Below are positions 10,744 through 21,468 of a DNA stretch of 64,000 bases, piece after piece. The translations under genes and the position numbers were made by a program. Origin of the DNA: Eutreptiella sp. 'Long Island Sound 2002' (Eukaryota; Euglenozoa; Euglenophyceae; Eutreptiales; Eutreptiaceae). The notes under the pieces were generated by a model. The model was not told where the DNA came from and made no database searches. It saw nothing but the letters and a program-made list of their open reading frames with translations. Where the stretch lies: positions 20,050,476 through 20,114,475 of the forward strand of contig OZ038379.1 of NCBI GenBank assembly GCA_964036045.1, written 5' to 3'. Within the stretch, counting starts at the first letter, position 1, and each line of letters opens with the position of its first letter.

Positions 10744-10844
10744 CCAGTTCGTCCATCCCTGTGGCTGATGGGCAGCATGTGCAGCTGTTCAAGACTATGT
10801 GGGACCGGAAAAACAAGTTTTACACTGTCCCTGTTCAGCAGTAG
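10744..10844 (+). CDS. Candidate terminal exon of the GxHVxxF C-terminal exon family, copy 1
   Basis: After an acceptor (GCTGCAG ending 10743) a short open stretch reads ...ADGQHVQLFKTMWDRKNK and ends FYTVPVQQ with TAG at 10842. It aligns with the exon at 51226-51366, whose end reads SGEHVEEFTVKW...KFYTEPVKE with TAG. The shared pattern is G-[EQ]-H-V-x-x-F...W-x-R-x-x-K-F-Y-T-x-P-V-x-x-stop. The shared stop position and conserved residues across diverged DNA suggest a real protein C-terminus. No family is recognised and upstream exons are not identified. Confidence 0.45.
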
Positions 10845-10961
10845 GGGCATGCAGCAAACTGATGGACTGATGCATTGTATTGAGAATTTTGCTTGTTTTA
10901 TTCATTTGCATGGCACCATTCGATCTCTGTATGTCAGTGTGTATTTCAGAGCCTTGGGCAA

Positions 10962-11735
10962 TGTACCCACCCACCCCCTTGTATAAGCTACGCCCTGATC
11001 CAAGCTACAGTAGGCGTAGGGACCGTAATAATCGTGTACGTAATTTTTATTGCGAACAAGATGTAGTGCGGCCACATAAGACATGGGTTTGTCTTCACGT
11101 TTGCCAATTACATGGAGCCATGGACACATTTGTGAGTCTTTGCCCACTTCAACCCACATGGCTCTGAATTTGGGAATATTTGTGCTTTAATTCCCCTTTC
11201 TTGCATCAGCTCACCATGCAATCTTCTCTTTTTGAACCTGGGCGACCATTTATTTTCACATGGTCCACCGTTGACCGTGTGGATGGTACAATGAAGGGAC
11301 CATCGGAGAAGAGGGACCAATTTGCGGTGTTGGAGTACATGAAGGGTGGGCAGATGGTCACACACCCTTGTGCCCCCCTCCCAAGAATCGAGTTCAGGCA
11401 TCTTCAAGTGGTGAGCATGTGCAATTGTTCCGCATGGTGTGTGATTGCAAGAAAGGTTTCCAAGCCAAACATTTGTAGGCTTCGCATCCTTCATTGCTTG
11501 TGCCAACATGGGTGTGAACCTGAAAATTTCATGTTCCCAAGGCTTTCTTGTGTTTGCATGCACTTGGAAATGTGGGTGGAGGTCAAGGTGCACTCATACC
11601 ATGCACATGCGCACGTGTGTGCCAGTAGTTGTATGTGTTGCGCGCAGGCTACGCCCTTGTCCAAGCTACAGTGGGCGTAGGGACCGTAATAATTCCGTAC
11701 ATTGGCGTAGCTTATACAAGGGGGGGGGGGGTACA
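10962..11735. mobile_element. 774-bp element with 33-bp terminal inverted repeats
   Basis: The left end (10962-10994) and the reverse complement of the right end (11704-11735) share TGTACCC, a C-rich run, then CTTGTATAAGCTACGCC. GCAA directly flanks both ends and could be a 4-bp target duplication. The block CCAAGCTACAGTAGGCGTAG plus GGACCGTAATAAT occurs at 10999-11032 and again, nearly identical, near the right end (11659-11692). No transposase is visible, so this would be non-autonomous (MITE-like). The GxHVxxF-family copy at 11401 lies inside it. Confidence 0.55.
11399..11478 (+). pseudogene. GxHVxxF-family exon copy 2, diverged
   Basis: The frame reads SSSGEHVQLFRMVCDCKKGF and ends at TAG 11476, without the W-x-R-x-x-K-F-Y-T ending of the copies at 10744 and 51226. 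It belongs to a ~335-bp repeat (about 11401-11735) matched at roughly 80% by 21108-21440, so the fragment was duplicated with its flank. Confidence 0.45.
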
Positions 11736-11805
11736 GCAAGCAACAGATCGGTCATGAATTCTGCGTAGTATGCGGCGGTAATTTGTTTGTTGGCGATGGT
11801 GTCTA

Positions 11806-11912
11806 TCCCCCGGGGGGGGGGGGGGGACCGTCACTTGGCAACGGTTCCCCCCGGGTTGGGGGGGGACCGTCGTCCCTGGGGGGGGGTGGACATGGGGGGG
11901 GGAAGGTACTCG
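11806..11912. repeat. G-rich minisatellite with GGGGACCGTC motif
   Basis: Units follow the pattern CCCC, G-run, ACCGTCACTTGGCAACGG, CCCC, G-run, ACCGTCGTCCCTGG. The same unit recurs at 51098-51140 and 51468-51560. In both places it lies within 0.5 kb of a GxHVxxF exon copy. Confidence 0.7.
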
Positions 11913-13630
11913 ATTGCGGCTGCCTGAGATGTTTTTTTGCTCAGCTGTTTCCCCCTTTCGTGGCGTCTCATTTCTTCCTGCCCTGGGTCTATGGGTGTGC
12001 AAGGCAATGTCACTGCCTGGGTTCCGGCGGGTGAGGGGGAGTATCAGACGCGGTGCACGTGCGGTGCGGGTACTGGGGTTGTTCTGTGGGCCCTTTCAGC
12101 CAATTTAGAGGCAACTGCGCCCATTTTGGGGGGCCAAGACATCCCCAATCTGCATCTGTGCCTTGGTTTTGCTTTTGTAATGGCTTTTGTTCCCTTGTTT
12201 GTAGGCCTGTTGGTTTCAAATTTTTATTGCAGAATTCTGTCCCCTTGTTTGAACAGAGCTATGTCTCTCTCATGGCTTCATGCAGGGGTGTCAGTTCTGT
12301 GTGCTTTGTCGATTTCGTTTGCATGTGAGCTTACCCAAGGGGGCCCTCACACGTTAGCGCTGACACTTTCATCAAGAGGGCCCATCAGGAAATAACAGCA
12401 TCCATCCAGAGCCCATCAGAAAATAACAGTGACCATCCAGACCCACCAGGAAAGAACAACATCCACCCGGAGCCTCTGAGGAAATAACAATGACCATCCA
12501 AGGCCCACCAGGAAATAACAGCAATCATCCAGAGCCAATCAGGAGGAATGGTAAAGCCTCAAGAGCCCAACAGGTACCATTTGCAACTCCTCTCCCAGTA
12601 GACCATCTCCTAGGGAAGTTGTTCAAATACCTGACGCGGTGCGGACGTGGTGCGCGCGCGGTGCAGATACTCCCCCTGAGTGTGTATTTATCACTGCAGC
12701 AGTGTAGTGGGCAGCATGTTCGAGCTGTTCCCCGGCTGGGCCCATCGGACCACGCAAATGTGGGTGAAGGGGAATGTGGTGATTCGGGAGGGCTGTTGCA
12801 TTTACCAAAAGGGCCAAAAGGTCTGCAAGGCTGGCTGCAGAGTCCTCTTCTGCTTCATCATCCAACGCTCAATCCGTCCGTGAGTTGCCCACTGAACATG
12901 TCCAAGAGTTCAAGGTTGCTTGGTCTCACAAAAGAATTTGTTTTTCACCCGCACGAAAGTAATGTTGTGTTTCAATCGGATTGACGATACCCGCATTGTA
13001 ATGCACTCTTGGGGTCGCACCGTGGTGTGCTGCAATGCCCCCCCGCCCCCCCTCGCAGAGATACCATCACTTCATAACCGTGCCCCCCATAGGGGGATAC
13101 CGTCGTGCACTAGGGGGACGAGGCAGGGTAGCCCTGTGGGGTTCCATGTGCGTTACCCAGCCCCATCACCCTCAACTTCTCCCAGCCGTCCTCATCTTTC
13201 GAGGGATTCGGTCTTCCTTGAAGGCTGTTTGAGGGAGGGGGTGCGGAGTCCCCACCACCAGAACCAGTGCGCCGTGCATGCATCATGCACCTGGCCCCCT
13301 TGAGGCAAGTCAGGCACTCGGTCTCTGGGCGTTGTGCCGGTCCCTGAGTCGCGATACATTTTGATATTATGATGTGTCAGATGCTCATGGACATCGTACT
13401 TTTGAACGCGGTTAGCAGACAATGTATGCAAACAATCGAGGGGAGTCAGTGTGTTTGGTGGCTTGTCAACTACATACTTGCCCACTCCCCACAGTGGACA
13501 GGCTCCCCAACACCATCGCTGCATGACCTGTGTGCCTTCCTCACAGCCCACCTAGAGGCCAACCCCAACATCTCTTGGCACAGGGTGCCCTTCACCCACT
13601 AGAGTGAGGACTTAGCCGTTTTCACGCTGA
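11913..13630. other. Gene-poor DNA with a 34-bp minisatellite and a degraded exon-family copy
   Basis: No supported gene. At 12379-12545 about five ~34-bp units are built on GGAAATAACAG...CATCCAGAGCCCATCA. At 12713-12735 GGGCAGCATGTTCGAGCTGT matches the GGGCAGCATGTGCAGCTGTT of the GxHVxxF family with a 1-base insertion, a fifth and broken copy. GCGGTGC-rich strings occur at 12049-12070 and 12634-12665. Confidence 0.45.
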
Positions 13631-14030
13631 GTAGGCTGTTTAGTGGCACCTGAAAGTTTTTTGAAATTCAATTTTTTATGAAACCCTTCCGTTGCCCCTA
13701 GGATGGGTTTGGGTGGTCATTTGGTGACAATACGGGTACTTGAGCACCCATGGGGACCCACGTAGTGGCCGCTAGGCCCATCTAGCCCGTGCCATGGGCC
13801 CTCCGAACGCCCCAAAATTGCTGTTGCGTAGGCTGTTTAGTGACACGTGAAGATTTTTCACATATCGACTTTTTCCGGAACCTGGCATGGGTTTGATCAT
13901 TTGGTGACAACACGGGTCCTTGAGCGCCCATGAGGGCCCACATAGTGGCCACTGGGCCCATCTAGCCCGAGCCATGGGCCCCCCAAAAGCTTCAACATTG
14001 CTGTTTGTAGGTGGTTCAATAGCATTTGGT
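13631..14030. repeat. Two-copy ~190-bp tandem repeat
   Basis: Units start GTAGGCTGTTTAGTGRCAC at 13631 and 13828 (197 and 179 bp), with a third truncated start at 14007 (GTAGGTGGTTCAATAG). Shared interior strings are CATTTGGTGACAA, CGGGT, CTTGAGC, CCCATCTAGCCCG and GCCATGGGCC. Confidence 0.85.
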
Positions 14031-14092
14031 GTGTGCATGAACTGCTTGAGCAGTTTTCTACCCTCTACAGGTCAAAAATGGAAAATCGCTTC

Positions 14093-15510
14093 GCAGAGGT
14101 TGTTGGATCATAGCTAGGCAGGTGTATATAGGGGAAAATGCCACATACCTCCCCCCCCATTTTGGGCCTTTTTGGGCCTATTCGCGTACCCTACCCCAAG
14201 GGGTTCAATTGTTAGTTTAACGCCTTGTAAAATCATTATTTTGTCCAATATACGCATCCCCCGATGAGATTTTGGTCCGGACCCCCCCCCCTAGGCGCCC
14301 CCCACTTGAAACCCACTTTTTTGAGGTTTTGAGTAGGGGGGGGGGGGATGACCCCCCCTTTTTGGGGTCAAAAATCATGAATTTTTTGGTTTTTTTGGGC
14401 CGAAAAAGTGTTTCCGGGTCGTGACTCCATGGGGTTTTTACGGGGTGGAGCGGGACGAGCGCTTAGGCAGTTTATGCACTTTTCGAGCCATTTTTGTTGT
14501 GTTGGCGGTTTTGGCGACCTTGGTGACCCGTGCTACCCACTCTAAGGGGTGTGAGTGGGCATGTTGTGACAGTATATGCCTGCTAGGATCCGAAAGGACT
14601 TTTTTTTGCAGTCTTTAGCCTTGCCGAGGGCCGGTCAAAACCCGTGCCAAGGACGCGAAATGCCCGTTTCCACCAGTAATGACTTACACGAGCGAATCGG
14701 CCGTGTGCAGTTTTTCACCTTGGACAGCTCAAAAATCGAAGTTTTCGAAACTCATTTTTTTGATATTGTGAGCACCTAAAATGACCATCCAAGGTATGTA
14801 AAGCATGTTTTAGGCCGTGTTTATGTGTTTTTCACCTTATTTGGGTATTGGGCGCGGGGTTGGGGTTGGTGGTGTCCCCCCAGGAATTGGTACAAAACCT
14901 GCCTTTGCAGTTTTTCACCCTCGGCAGCTCAAAAATCGAAGTTTTCGATACTTATTTTTTTTAATACCGTGATCACCTAAAATGACCATCCAAGGTATGT
15001 AAAGCATGTTTTAGGCAGTGTTTATGTGCTTTTCACCTTATTTGGGTATTGGGCGCGTGGGGGCGGGGGGGGGGGGGCAAACGGGACTAGTACACAACCT
15101 GCTTATGCAGTTTTTCGGCCTATACAACTCAAAAATCGAAGTTTGCAAAACCTTTTTTTTTTTTTTGATATTGTGAACACCTAAAATGACCATCCAAGGT
15201 ATGTAAAGCACGTTTTAAGCCGTATCCACTCGCGGAGGTTGTTAGATCAAAGCCAGGCAGGCGTATATAGGGGATAACGCCACATCCCCCCCCCCCCCAT
15301 TTTGGGCCTTTTTGGGCCTATTCGCGAACCCTACCCCAAGGGGTTTAATGTTAGATTTAACCCTTCGTAAAATCATTATTTTGTCCAATAAACGCATCTG
15401 CCAACGAGTTTTTGGTCCGGACCCCCCCCCCCCCGACCCGCCCCATTTGAAACCCACTTTTTTGAGGTTTTTGGCGGAGGTGGGTGGGGGGGGGGGGGAC
15501 CCCCTTTTTT
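14093..15510. mobile_element. LTR-like direct-repeat pair flanking a tandem array (possible non-autonomous retroelement)
   Basis: Two ~270-bp direct repeats lie at 14093-14362 and 15232-15510. Each contains GGTTGTT-GATCA, a TATA-box-like GTATATAGGGG, TTTTGGGCCTTTTTGGGCC, AAATCATTATTTTGTCCAAT, TTTGGTCCGGACC plus a C run, and TGAAACCCACTTTTTTGAGG. They bracket about 870 bp that holds a 200-bp tandem array and no coding frame. A TATA-bearing direct repeat around non-coding DNA fits a TRIM/LARD-like element. No terminal TG...CA pair, primer site or target duplication could be settled. A third, solitary diverged copy lies at 46514-46735. Confidence 0.45.
14707..15225. repeat. Tandem array in exact 200-bp register (about 2.6 copies)
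   Basis: GCAGTTTTTC starts at 14707, 14907 and 15107, and CTCAAAAATCGAAGTTT at 14728, 14928 and 15128. Each unit also has CACCTAAAATGACCATCC followed by AAGGTATGTAAAGCA, a perfect 5' splice-site-like string, while the CTTTGCAG-type string before the repeat start resembles a 3' splice site. Confidence 0.9.
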
Positions 15511-16138
15511 GTAGGTTCCGTGATAGGTTCCCTAACAGGTTCCCTAAAAGGTTGCCTAATAGGTTCCCTAATAGGTTCCCTCATGGGTTCCGTGATAGGC
15601 TCCCAAGTAGCTTCGCTAATAGGTTCCCCAATGGGTTCACTGGTAGGTACCCTAATAATTTCCCGAATAGGTTCCCGAATAGATTCCCGAATACAGGTTC
15701 CCTCGCAGATTCCCTAATAGGCTCCCTAGTAGGTTCCCTAATAGATACCCTAATTGGTTGCGTAATAGGTTACCTAATACGTTCCCTAATAGGTTCCTGT
15801 TGGTTCAAGATTCATGATTTTCGACCCCAGGGAACCTATCAGGGAACCTATTAGGGAACCTTTCTGGAAACTTATCACAAAACCTATAAGAGAGCCTATC
15901 GGGGAAACTGTTAGGGAACCTATCAAGGAACGTATCAAGGGACCTATTAGGGAACCTATTAGGAAACCTATCAAGGAATCTTTTAGTGAACATATTAGGG
16001 AACCTATTTGGGCACCTATCAAGGCGCCTGGTCGGGAACCTATTAGGGAACCTATTAGGGAACCTACTGGGGAACCTAGTAGTGAACATATTAGGGAACC
16101 CATTAGGGAACCTATCAGGGAACTTATTAGGGAACGTG
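15511..16138. repeat. Giant imperfect palindrome made of degenerate 12-bp repeats
   Basis: The left arm (15511-15797) has about 24 units of AGGTTCCCTAAT; after a 33-bp spacer (15798-15830), the right arm (15831-16138) has about 25 units of its reverse complement, ATTAGGGAACCT. Arms can pair along nearly 290 bp. Because 12 is divisible by three, most frames on both strands stay open and encode low-complexity repeats (IGSL, RFPN, REPI). These frames should not be annotated as genes. Confidence 0.95.
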
Positions 16139-16144
16139 TCGGAT

Positions 16145-16527
16145 CCCATTTTTTTTCCAATGTCTTGCAGGGACTAGCCATGGACCCCCCCCCCCCCCGG
16201 CGACCAGGGGCCGCGGTGGGTTCAACAAAACCTTGGCCGGGGGGCAGCCGGGGCCTACTCAGGGTTGCGCCTCCCGCGACATGCGCTGGCTACCAACGAC
16301 AAGGATCCTTCTGCGGGGCCCGATGTCGGACGATCCCGCTAACGACTAAGGCGCCCACTGCACAGCTCAACGAGATGAGTGCGCTCAGCACGATGATGGG
16401 GCGGACGCAAGGTGAACAACGAGTGCGCGAAGCTCCCATCACTGTTGACGCCGCAGAACGGGAAGGACAATTGCAACACGAACGGGACACTCGGGCCAAG
16501 TGCCTGATGGGGGGACTGGCTGAGTGA
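16145..16527 (+). pseudogene. Duplicated exon-like block, copy 1
   Basis: A T-run, CCAATGTCTTGCAG acceptor-like string and then a frame starting MDPPPPRRPGAA...WPGGSRGL leads to a stop (TGA) at 16525. A second copy at about 16553-16705 repeats the acceptor (TCGATGTCTTGTAG) and reads MDPPKRPGAARDTAKLWPGG before an early stop. Roughly 150 bp are clearly homologous at ~400-bp spacing. The protein is proline/arginine-rich at its start and unrecognised. The paired copies suggest a tandemly duplicated exon or a repeat element with a built-in splice acceptor. Confidence 0.35.
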
Positions 16528-16705
16528 GAAACATCACAGCAAGTGAGGAGAAAGATCTCTTTTTTTTCGATGTCTTGTAGGAACCAACGATGGATCCCCC
16601 CAAGCGACCAGGCGCCGCTAGGGATACAGCAAAACTCTGGCCAGGGGGCAGCCGAGGCCTACCCAGGGCCGCGCCCCCCGAGACATGCGATGGCAGCCAC
16701 CAACG

Positions 16706-17426
16706 GGGGTTCTCGCGAGAGCTCCGATATCGATCGACCGCGTGGACACGACACTGAGGTCATCTTGCAAGAGTGGGGGACAGCAACGAACGTCGCAATG
16801 TAGTCGCCAGTAGAAGGCAGACCAAAACAACGAGGAGTTTGAGGCCGTCAATCAAGGTGGTCGCCGGTGGAATCCGTGGACAGTGCGTGTCTCAAAGATG
16901 GTGAGCACACTGCGCAACAAGCGTTGTAGGAAGCCTGGCCCGCCCACCCGCGACAAGACCCGGCGGCAGAGGGGTAGTTAGTGTTAGTCACTTCCATGTC
17001 ACATGCCCGAAGCCATTAATACAAGTGTACCCTTCGTGCCTTCATTAGGACAAGCATGGATATAGTTGAATTGAATTATATCTTATGGTTTAACTGAAAA
17101 TAATCATCAAAATGGACGGAAAAGAATGCATAAGTCATAGCTCTTGATCATTCTGATAGATCATACTTTTCTTCCATAGATTAATTTTGAGTAGACATTA
17201 TGTTCTTCAGCATCCAAAAATAAACCGACAAAAAAAACAGCAAACAACATCACCACATGCAACTACACCTGCCCAAAAAAAATTGTTTCTGTGTTTGTGC
17301 GATCCATCATTAGAACAATACAAACTAAGGAAGCATAATATATATTGCAAAACTTTGCCCATTTCCCAAATAAACAACAAATGCAATTGGAAAGACATAA
17401 AAGAATCCATGGCATTAGATTTGTGA
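16706..17426. other. Unassigned DNA
   Basis: The GC-rich flank of the duplicated block grades, near 17040, into AT-rich DNA with A runs. No gene or RNA signature is seen. Confidence 0.3.
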
Positions 17427-17471
17427 CTAGGCTTGGGAAGGACTCGCCATGCTCCTCTCTCCCAAGCCTAG
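17427..17471. other. Perfect 12-bp stem-loop
   Basis: CTAGGCTTGGGA (17427-17438) and its exact reverse complement TCCCAAGCCTAG (17460-17471) flank a 21-base loop. It stands in AT-rich DNA just after a short open frame, with no T tract next to it. Function is unknown. Confidence 0.7.
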
Positions 17472-19699
17472 AAACGCATGAAGACCCCAAAAAACCGCTA
17501 CAATTTTCGATGTAACCTTGAAACCACCGACACAAAAAAGTTGAGTGTTTCTTCTGCCAAAGCACGCAAAGAACAAAGGTTACCTGCAACGCATGTCGGA
17601 GCAAAACATAGATCATGTATGTTCTATTGCTTGAGCCTTGGGGATACGACATTGCTGGTTGTAGAAAGGTATAGGTTTTCTTGGCACGGTTTTGTTCAAA
17701 ATTTACAGCTACAAAGCCCTCAGTCCACTGCTTCTATTGGTTTTCTTTTTGTGCCTAACGGAACCATTGGTTTGTTGGACCGTGGTTCATTCCTGGTCCC
17801 ATGGTTTTCGGTGGGTGACTGCTACCAACACACGTGCAAAACCCCCAACCTACAAAATAACGTAATTAAAGCACTTGACGAAGCAAACCACCACTCATTC
17901 TGAAGTTTGTTGGTCTGTTCTACACAACCATGCGCGCTTTGGTTCTTAATGAATTCATACCTGATCACAGGAATGCTTCGTTGAAGAGTCATGGCAAAAA
18001 ATCTGAAAACGGTCGCTGAATGTAGCGCCAGAATCGTACCTTTTGGCGTAATTTTTGCGCCGAAAATTTTGAGCTGCCGACTACCACCCCCCGGTCGTTC
18101 TCTTCTACATCTCTCAACAATCGTAATGAGCTACTTTTCAACGCCTAACTCAACGACATGTCCAAATGCCGCCCAAAATACGCGACCGCGCAACTTGAAA
18201 AAACTGCCACACGCTGAACCTCCAACGCATAAAACGGTTGCATTTTATAACCTAGCTGACCCAAATACCAACCCAAAAGGTGCTGCACACCACGATGGGC
18301 CTTCGTTAAAGAGGTTTGAAGGAAGGTGTATCCGGGGCTCCTCGCAGTACCATTTGGGGGGAGACCCATGATGGCACAAAAACACAGCCTGTTTTTGGCG
18401 CCGACAGCATGCTCCAAAACCCTCCATTTGACGGCCCCCGTTCTATGACCATACGAAGGCACGCTCAAAGCCACATAGTACAGATCGAAGGGCAACAGCA
18501 GAATTTCGATTTGGTTGGGGGGCAGCCGCGTAACTCAAGGTTGTATTCGCACAGCGCCAAACCCCGTGAGGACCACGATCGGAAAAATGCGATTTTTCGC
18601 CCAAATGAGTCTCACTGAAACAGCCGTATTGTGGCGCGACTAGGTCGTTTGGAGCTAAATTTTTTTCCGCAACCCCGGGAGCTGTCCGTAGATGATGATG
18701 CTTCAATCGGGGCTAGATGACACAGAGGCGCCGCGCTATTCTCGTCGCCAGGTGACCCGCGTTTCAGAATTTGACGATTTTTCACAACTTGAACCCTTCA
18801 CCAAACTTCGAAATCGGATCCGTTTTTCGAAATTCCAAATGCTATATGGATCGTTTTTCGGTGCCGTTCACAAAAATGCATTCGAAATCGGATTTCATGA
18901 AATTTCATTTTTCGCGATTTTTTAACGGATCTCCGGATTTTGGCCAATTAAAAAAAAAGTCCCCTATAATTTCTCGTAGGGGCCGACCTGCCATCCACAA
19001 ATGTGCCTTCAGTTCGTCCGAAACCTCGTCCGTTGCCAACAGTATGATAGGGACAATCCGGCGGGATAATCATCGGGGTCAGCTTTACAGCTGAGCGTCG
19101 CTGGCGGACAGCGTTCGGCGGGCCTTATGGCCCCACGGCAACAAGTGGTCAACACCAACAAGCACGGGGCGCAGAAGCGTACTAGACAAAAGAGTGAGTG
19201 GACAGGAGTGGAGTCCAAGAATACCACCACTCCCCTTCCCCATACCACAAAACCTACCCCAACGAGCCACTGCCAGACATGGAGCAATAACAGGAGCACA
19301 AATCCAACACAACCCAATACAACGGGGGGTACGCGTTTATGGACCTGCATGCCATCGCGTTCAGGGCGTGCATGAGTGGGGACATATGGCACGACACGAG
19401 ATTAGGCGGTGAAGGAGACAACACTCAAGCCCCATTAAGACAAGTGGTGCAGTGATGGACAGTGCAGCAAAGGCAGTTGTCCAACGCAGCCCAATATAAT
19501 GGAGAGTACGGGCTTGGGCTTGTCAAGTTTGTCGTCGGCGAGAGAGAGTGACACTGAGGAGACCGCCGCGCACCACATGCCCAATTCGCACTCTCAACCA
19601 CAGGGAGAGAATGAAGTATCACATGGTCATGACAGATGGTGCGGGTGTCTTCAAATTAGAAGCGAGGAGATGTGCACCACTTTGTGGACCTAGAAAGAT
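17472..19699. other. Gene-poor stretch
   Basis: The longest plausible frame is 17478-17903 (+, 141 codons), whose second half reads like ordinary protein (GTIGLLDRGSFLVPWFSVGD), but it has no recognised motif, splice context or homologous copy. The rest of the interval holds only short overlapping frames on both strands. Confidence 0.3.
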
Positions 19700-20690
19700 G
19701 TGCACGGACGACATTGGCTAGAACACGAAGAAGGAGAGAGAGAAACACAAGTTTAACCGTCCGGTGCGTATCTCGTAGGGCAGGCAGACGAGAGCAGTGG
19801 TTACGAGTTTTGCTGTTCAGTGCTCGTCCCCCTCTTTCCACAAACACGCGGCAACAGTGTATAGAAAGAAGTGTTAAGCAAGGGATGCGGGTATTGCCGT
19901 TCAGTGCTCGTCTCCAACCACCACCAAACATTCAACAAAGGAGTACAAATAGATGGGTTATGCAGGAGATGCAGGTATTGCCGCTAAGTGCTCTTCAGTG
20001 CTCATCTCCCAATACCCTCTAACTCGCAACAATGGTGAACAGTTCGAGATGTTAAGCGTGGTCTTCAGGTATTGTTGTTCAGTGCCGCTCATTGCTAGTC
20101 TTCCTCCTCCTCCTTGAAATAATTTGCAAAGATGTATGGATTTAGGTGTGAAGCAAGGAATGCAGGTATTGCCGCTCAATGCCGTTTAGTGCTCGCATCC
20201 CTCCACCCCCAAACTCACAACAAAGGTGGTGGATAGGTGTGTTAAGCACGGGATACAGTTATTGCTGTTCAGTGCCGCTGACTGACAGTCCACCCCCTCC
20301 TCCGAACAAACAGCAAAGGTGTACAAATTGATGTGTTAAGAAAGGAGTGCAAGTATCTGCGTTCAGTGCCGTGCAGTGCTCGCCTCCCTCCTCTTCCTTG
20401 AAGCACACAGCAAAGATGAACAGGTAGACGAGGTAAGCGTGGGACACAGGTGCTGCCGTTTAGTGCCGTTCAGTGCTCGTCTCCCTCATCCTCCAAGCAC
20501 ACGGCAAAGGTGCAGAGGCAAAGGTATTAAACGTCGGGCACATGTAATGCCGTTCAGTGCCGGACAGGGCTCGTCTCCCTCCTCCTCCAGGCACACAGCA
20601 AAGGTGAACAGGTCGATGTGTTGAGCGTGTGATACAAGTATTGATGTCCAATGCTGTTCCGTGCTCGTCTCCCCACTCCAACACCAAAGA
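19700..20690. repeat. Degenerate ~94-bp satellite, about 11 copies
   Basis: Unit landmarks (GGTATTGCCGTTCAGTGCC and variants) fall near 19888, 19973, 20068, 20163, 20253, 20351, 20449, 20541 and 20635, a spacing of 85-98 bp. Each unit continues with GTGCTCGTCTCCCTCC-type and CACACAGCAAAGGTG-type strings. TTCAGTGCCCTTCAGTGCGC reappears alone at 21445. Divergence is high, so the array is old. Confidence 0.85.
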
Positions 20691-20840
20691 GGCCATAAAA
20701 TAGGGTCGTACACCCCCCCCCCCCAACACACAAATCTATGGCAAAAACGGCACGGCCCCACCCCCCTCCCCACGGGGGAACACGGCAGCCAAAGGCACAA
20801 CGCATGCACGGGATCCCCCTGCTACGCACATCAGGCACAC

Positions 20841-21121
20841 TCAAAATGGCGGCGGTGCACAGTGAACGGTCAAGAGCGAGGCGACTGAAGTCCATGCTGA
20901 GGACCATCCAAGATTATTCGTATGAGGGGTTGGTACAGGCGATACAGGAGTATGCGCCCAACATGGATGGAGCCAATGGGTTCATGAAATGTTCCATGAA
21001 CCTCTGCAACAAGAAAAAACTCTCATCTTGCGACCCGCTCAGGGACCGGGTGCGCGTCTCACGCCATGGGGCCATTATCAATCAAGGGACTGGGCACCCA
21101 TACCACGTCTTCAAGTGGTGA
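20841..21121 (+). CDS. Unrecognised coding-like segment
   Basis: The frame continues from 20738; the protein-like part begins MAAVHSERSRARRLKSMLRT and runs through IQEYAPNMDGANGF and KCSMNLCNKKKL to a TGA at 21119. Composition is balanced, unlike surrounding low-complexity frames. The right end falls exactly where a dispersed repeat copy begins (21108), so the true reading may be interrupted by that repeat and could belong with the decayed coding sequence further right. Both links are inference. Confidence 0.35.
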
Positions 21122-21440
21122 GCATGTGCAGTTGTTCCGCATGGCGTATGATTGCAAGAAAGGTTTCCAAGCTGAATATTTGTAGGCTTCTCATGCCTCA
21201 TTGCTTGTAGGACCATGGGTGTGAACCTGAAGTTTTATGTTTCAAAAACTTTCTTGTGTTTTACATGCTTTTGGGAATGTGGGCCCGGGTTAAGGTGCAC
21301 TCATACCATGCACTCGCTTAGGTGTTTGTCGGTAGTTGTATTTGTTGCACGCAAGCCACGTCCCTGTCTAAGCTACAGTAGGCGTAGGGACCGTATTAAT
21401 TTGGTATTTTTGCGTATCTATTAAAAGGGGGGGGGGTCCT
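21108..21440 (+). repeat. ~335-bp dispersed repeat with GxHVxxF exon fragment (copy of 11401-11735)
   Basis: The copies align from TCTTCAAGTGGTGAGCATGT through CAAGAAAGGTTTCCAAGC, GTGTGAACCTGAA and GGTGCACTCATACCATGCA to AAGCTACAGTAGGCGTAGGG and a terminal G run, about 80% alike. The embedded frame reads SSSGEHVQLFRMAYDCKKGF and stops at 21183. The right-hand terminal inverted repeat seen in the 10962-11735 element is degraded here. Confidence 0.75.
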
Positions 21441-21468
21441 ACCATTCAGTGCCCTTCAGTGCGCTTCA

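Noticed and set aside
15511-16527. Long frames (up to 237 aa) with IGSL, RFPN or REPI repeats on both strands
   Set aside because: They follow from a 12-bp unit divisible by three without stop codons, not from coding selection.
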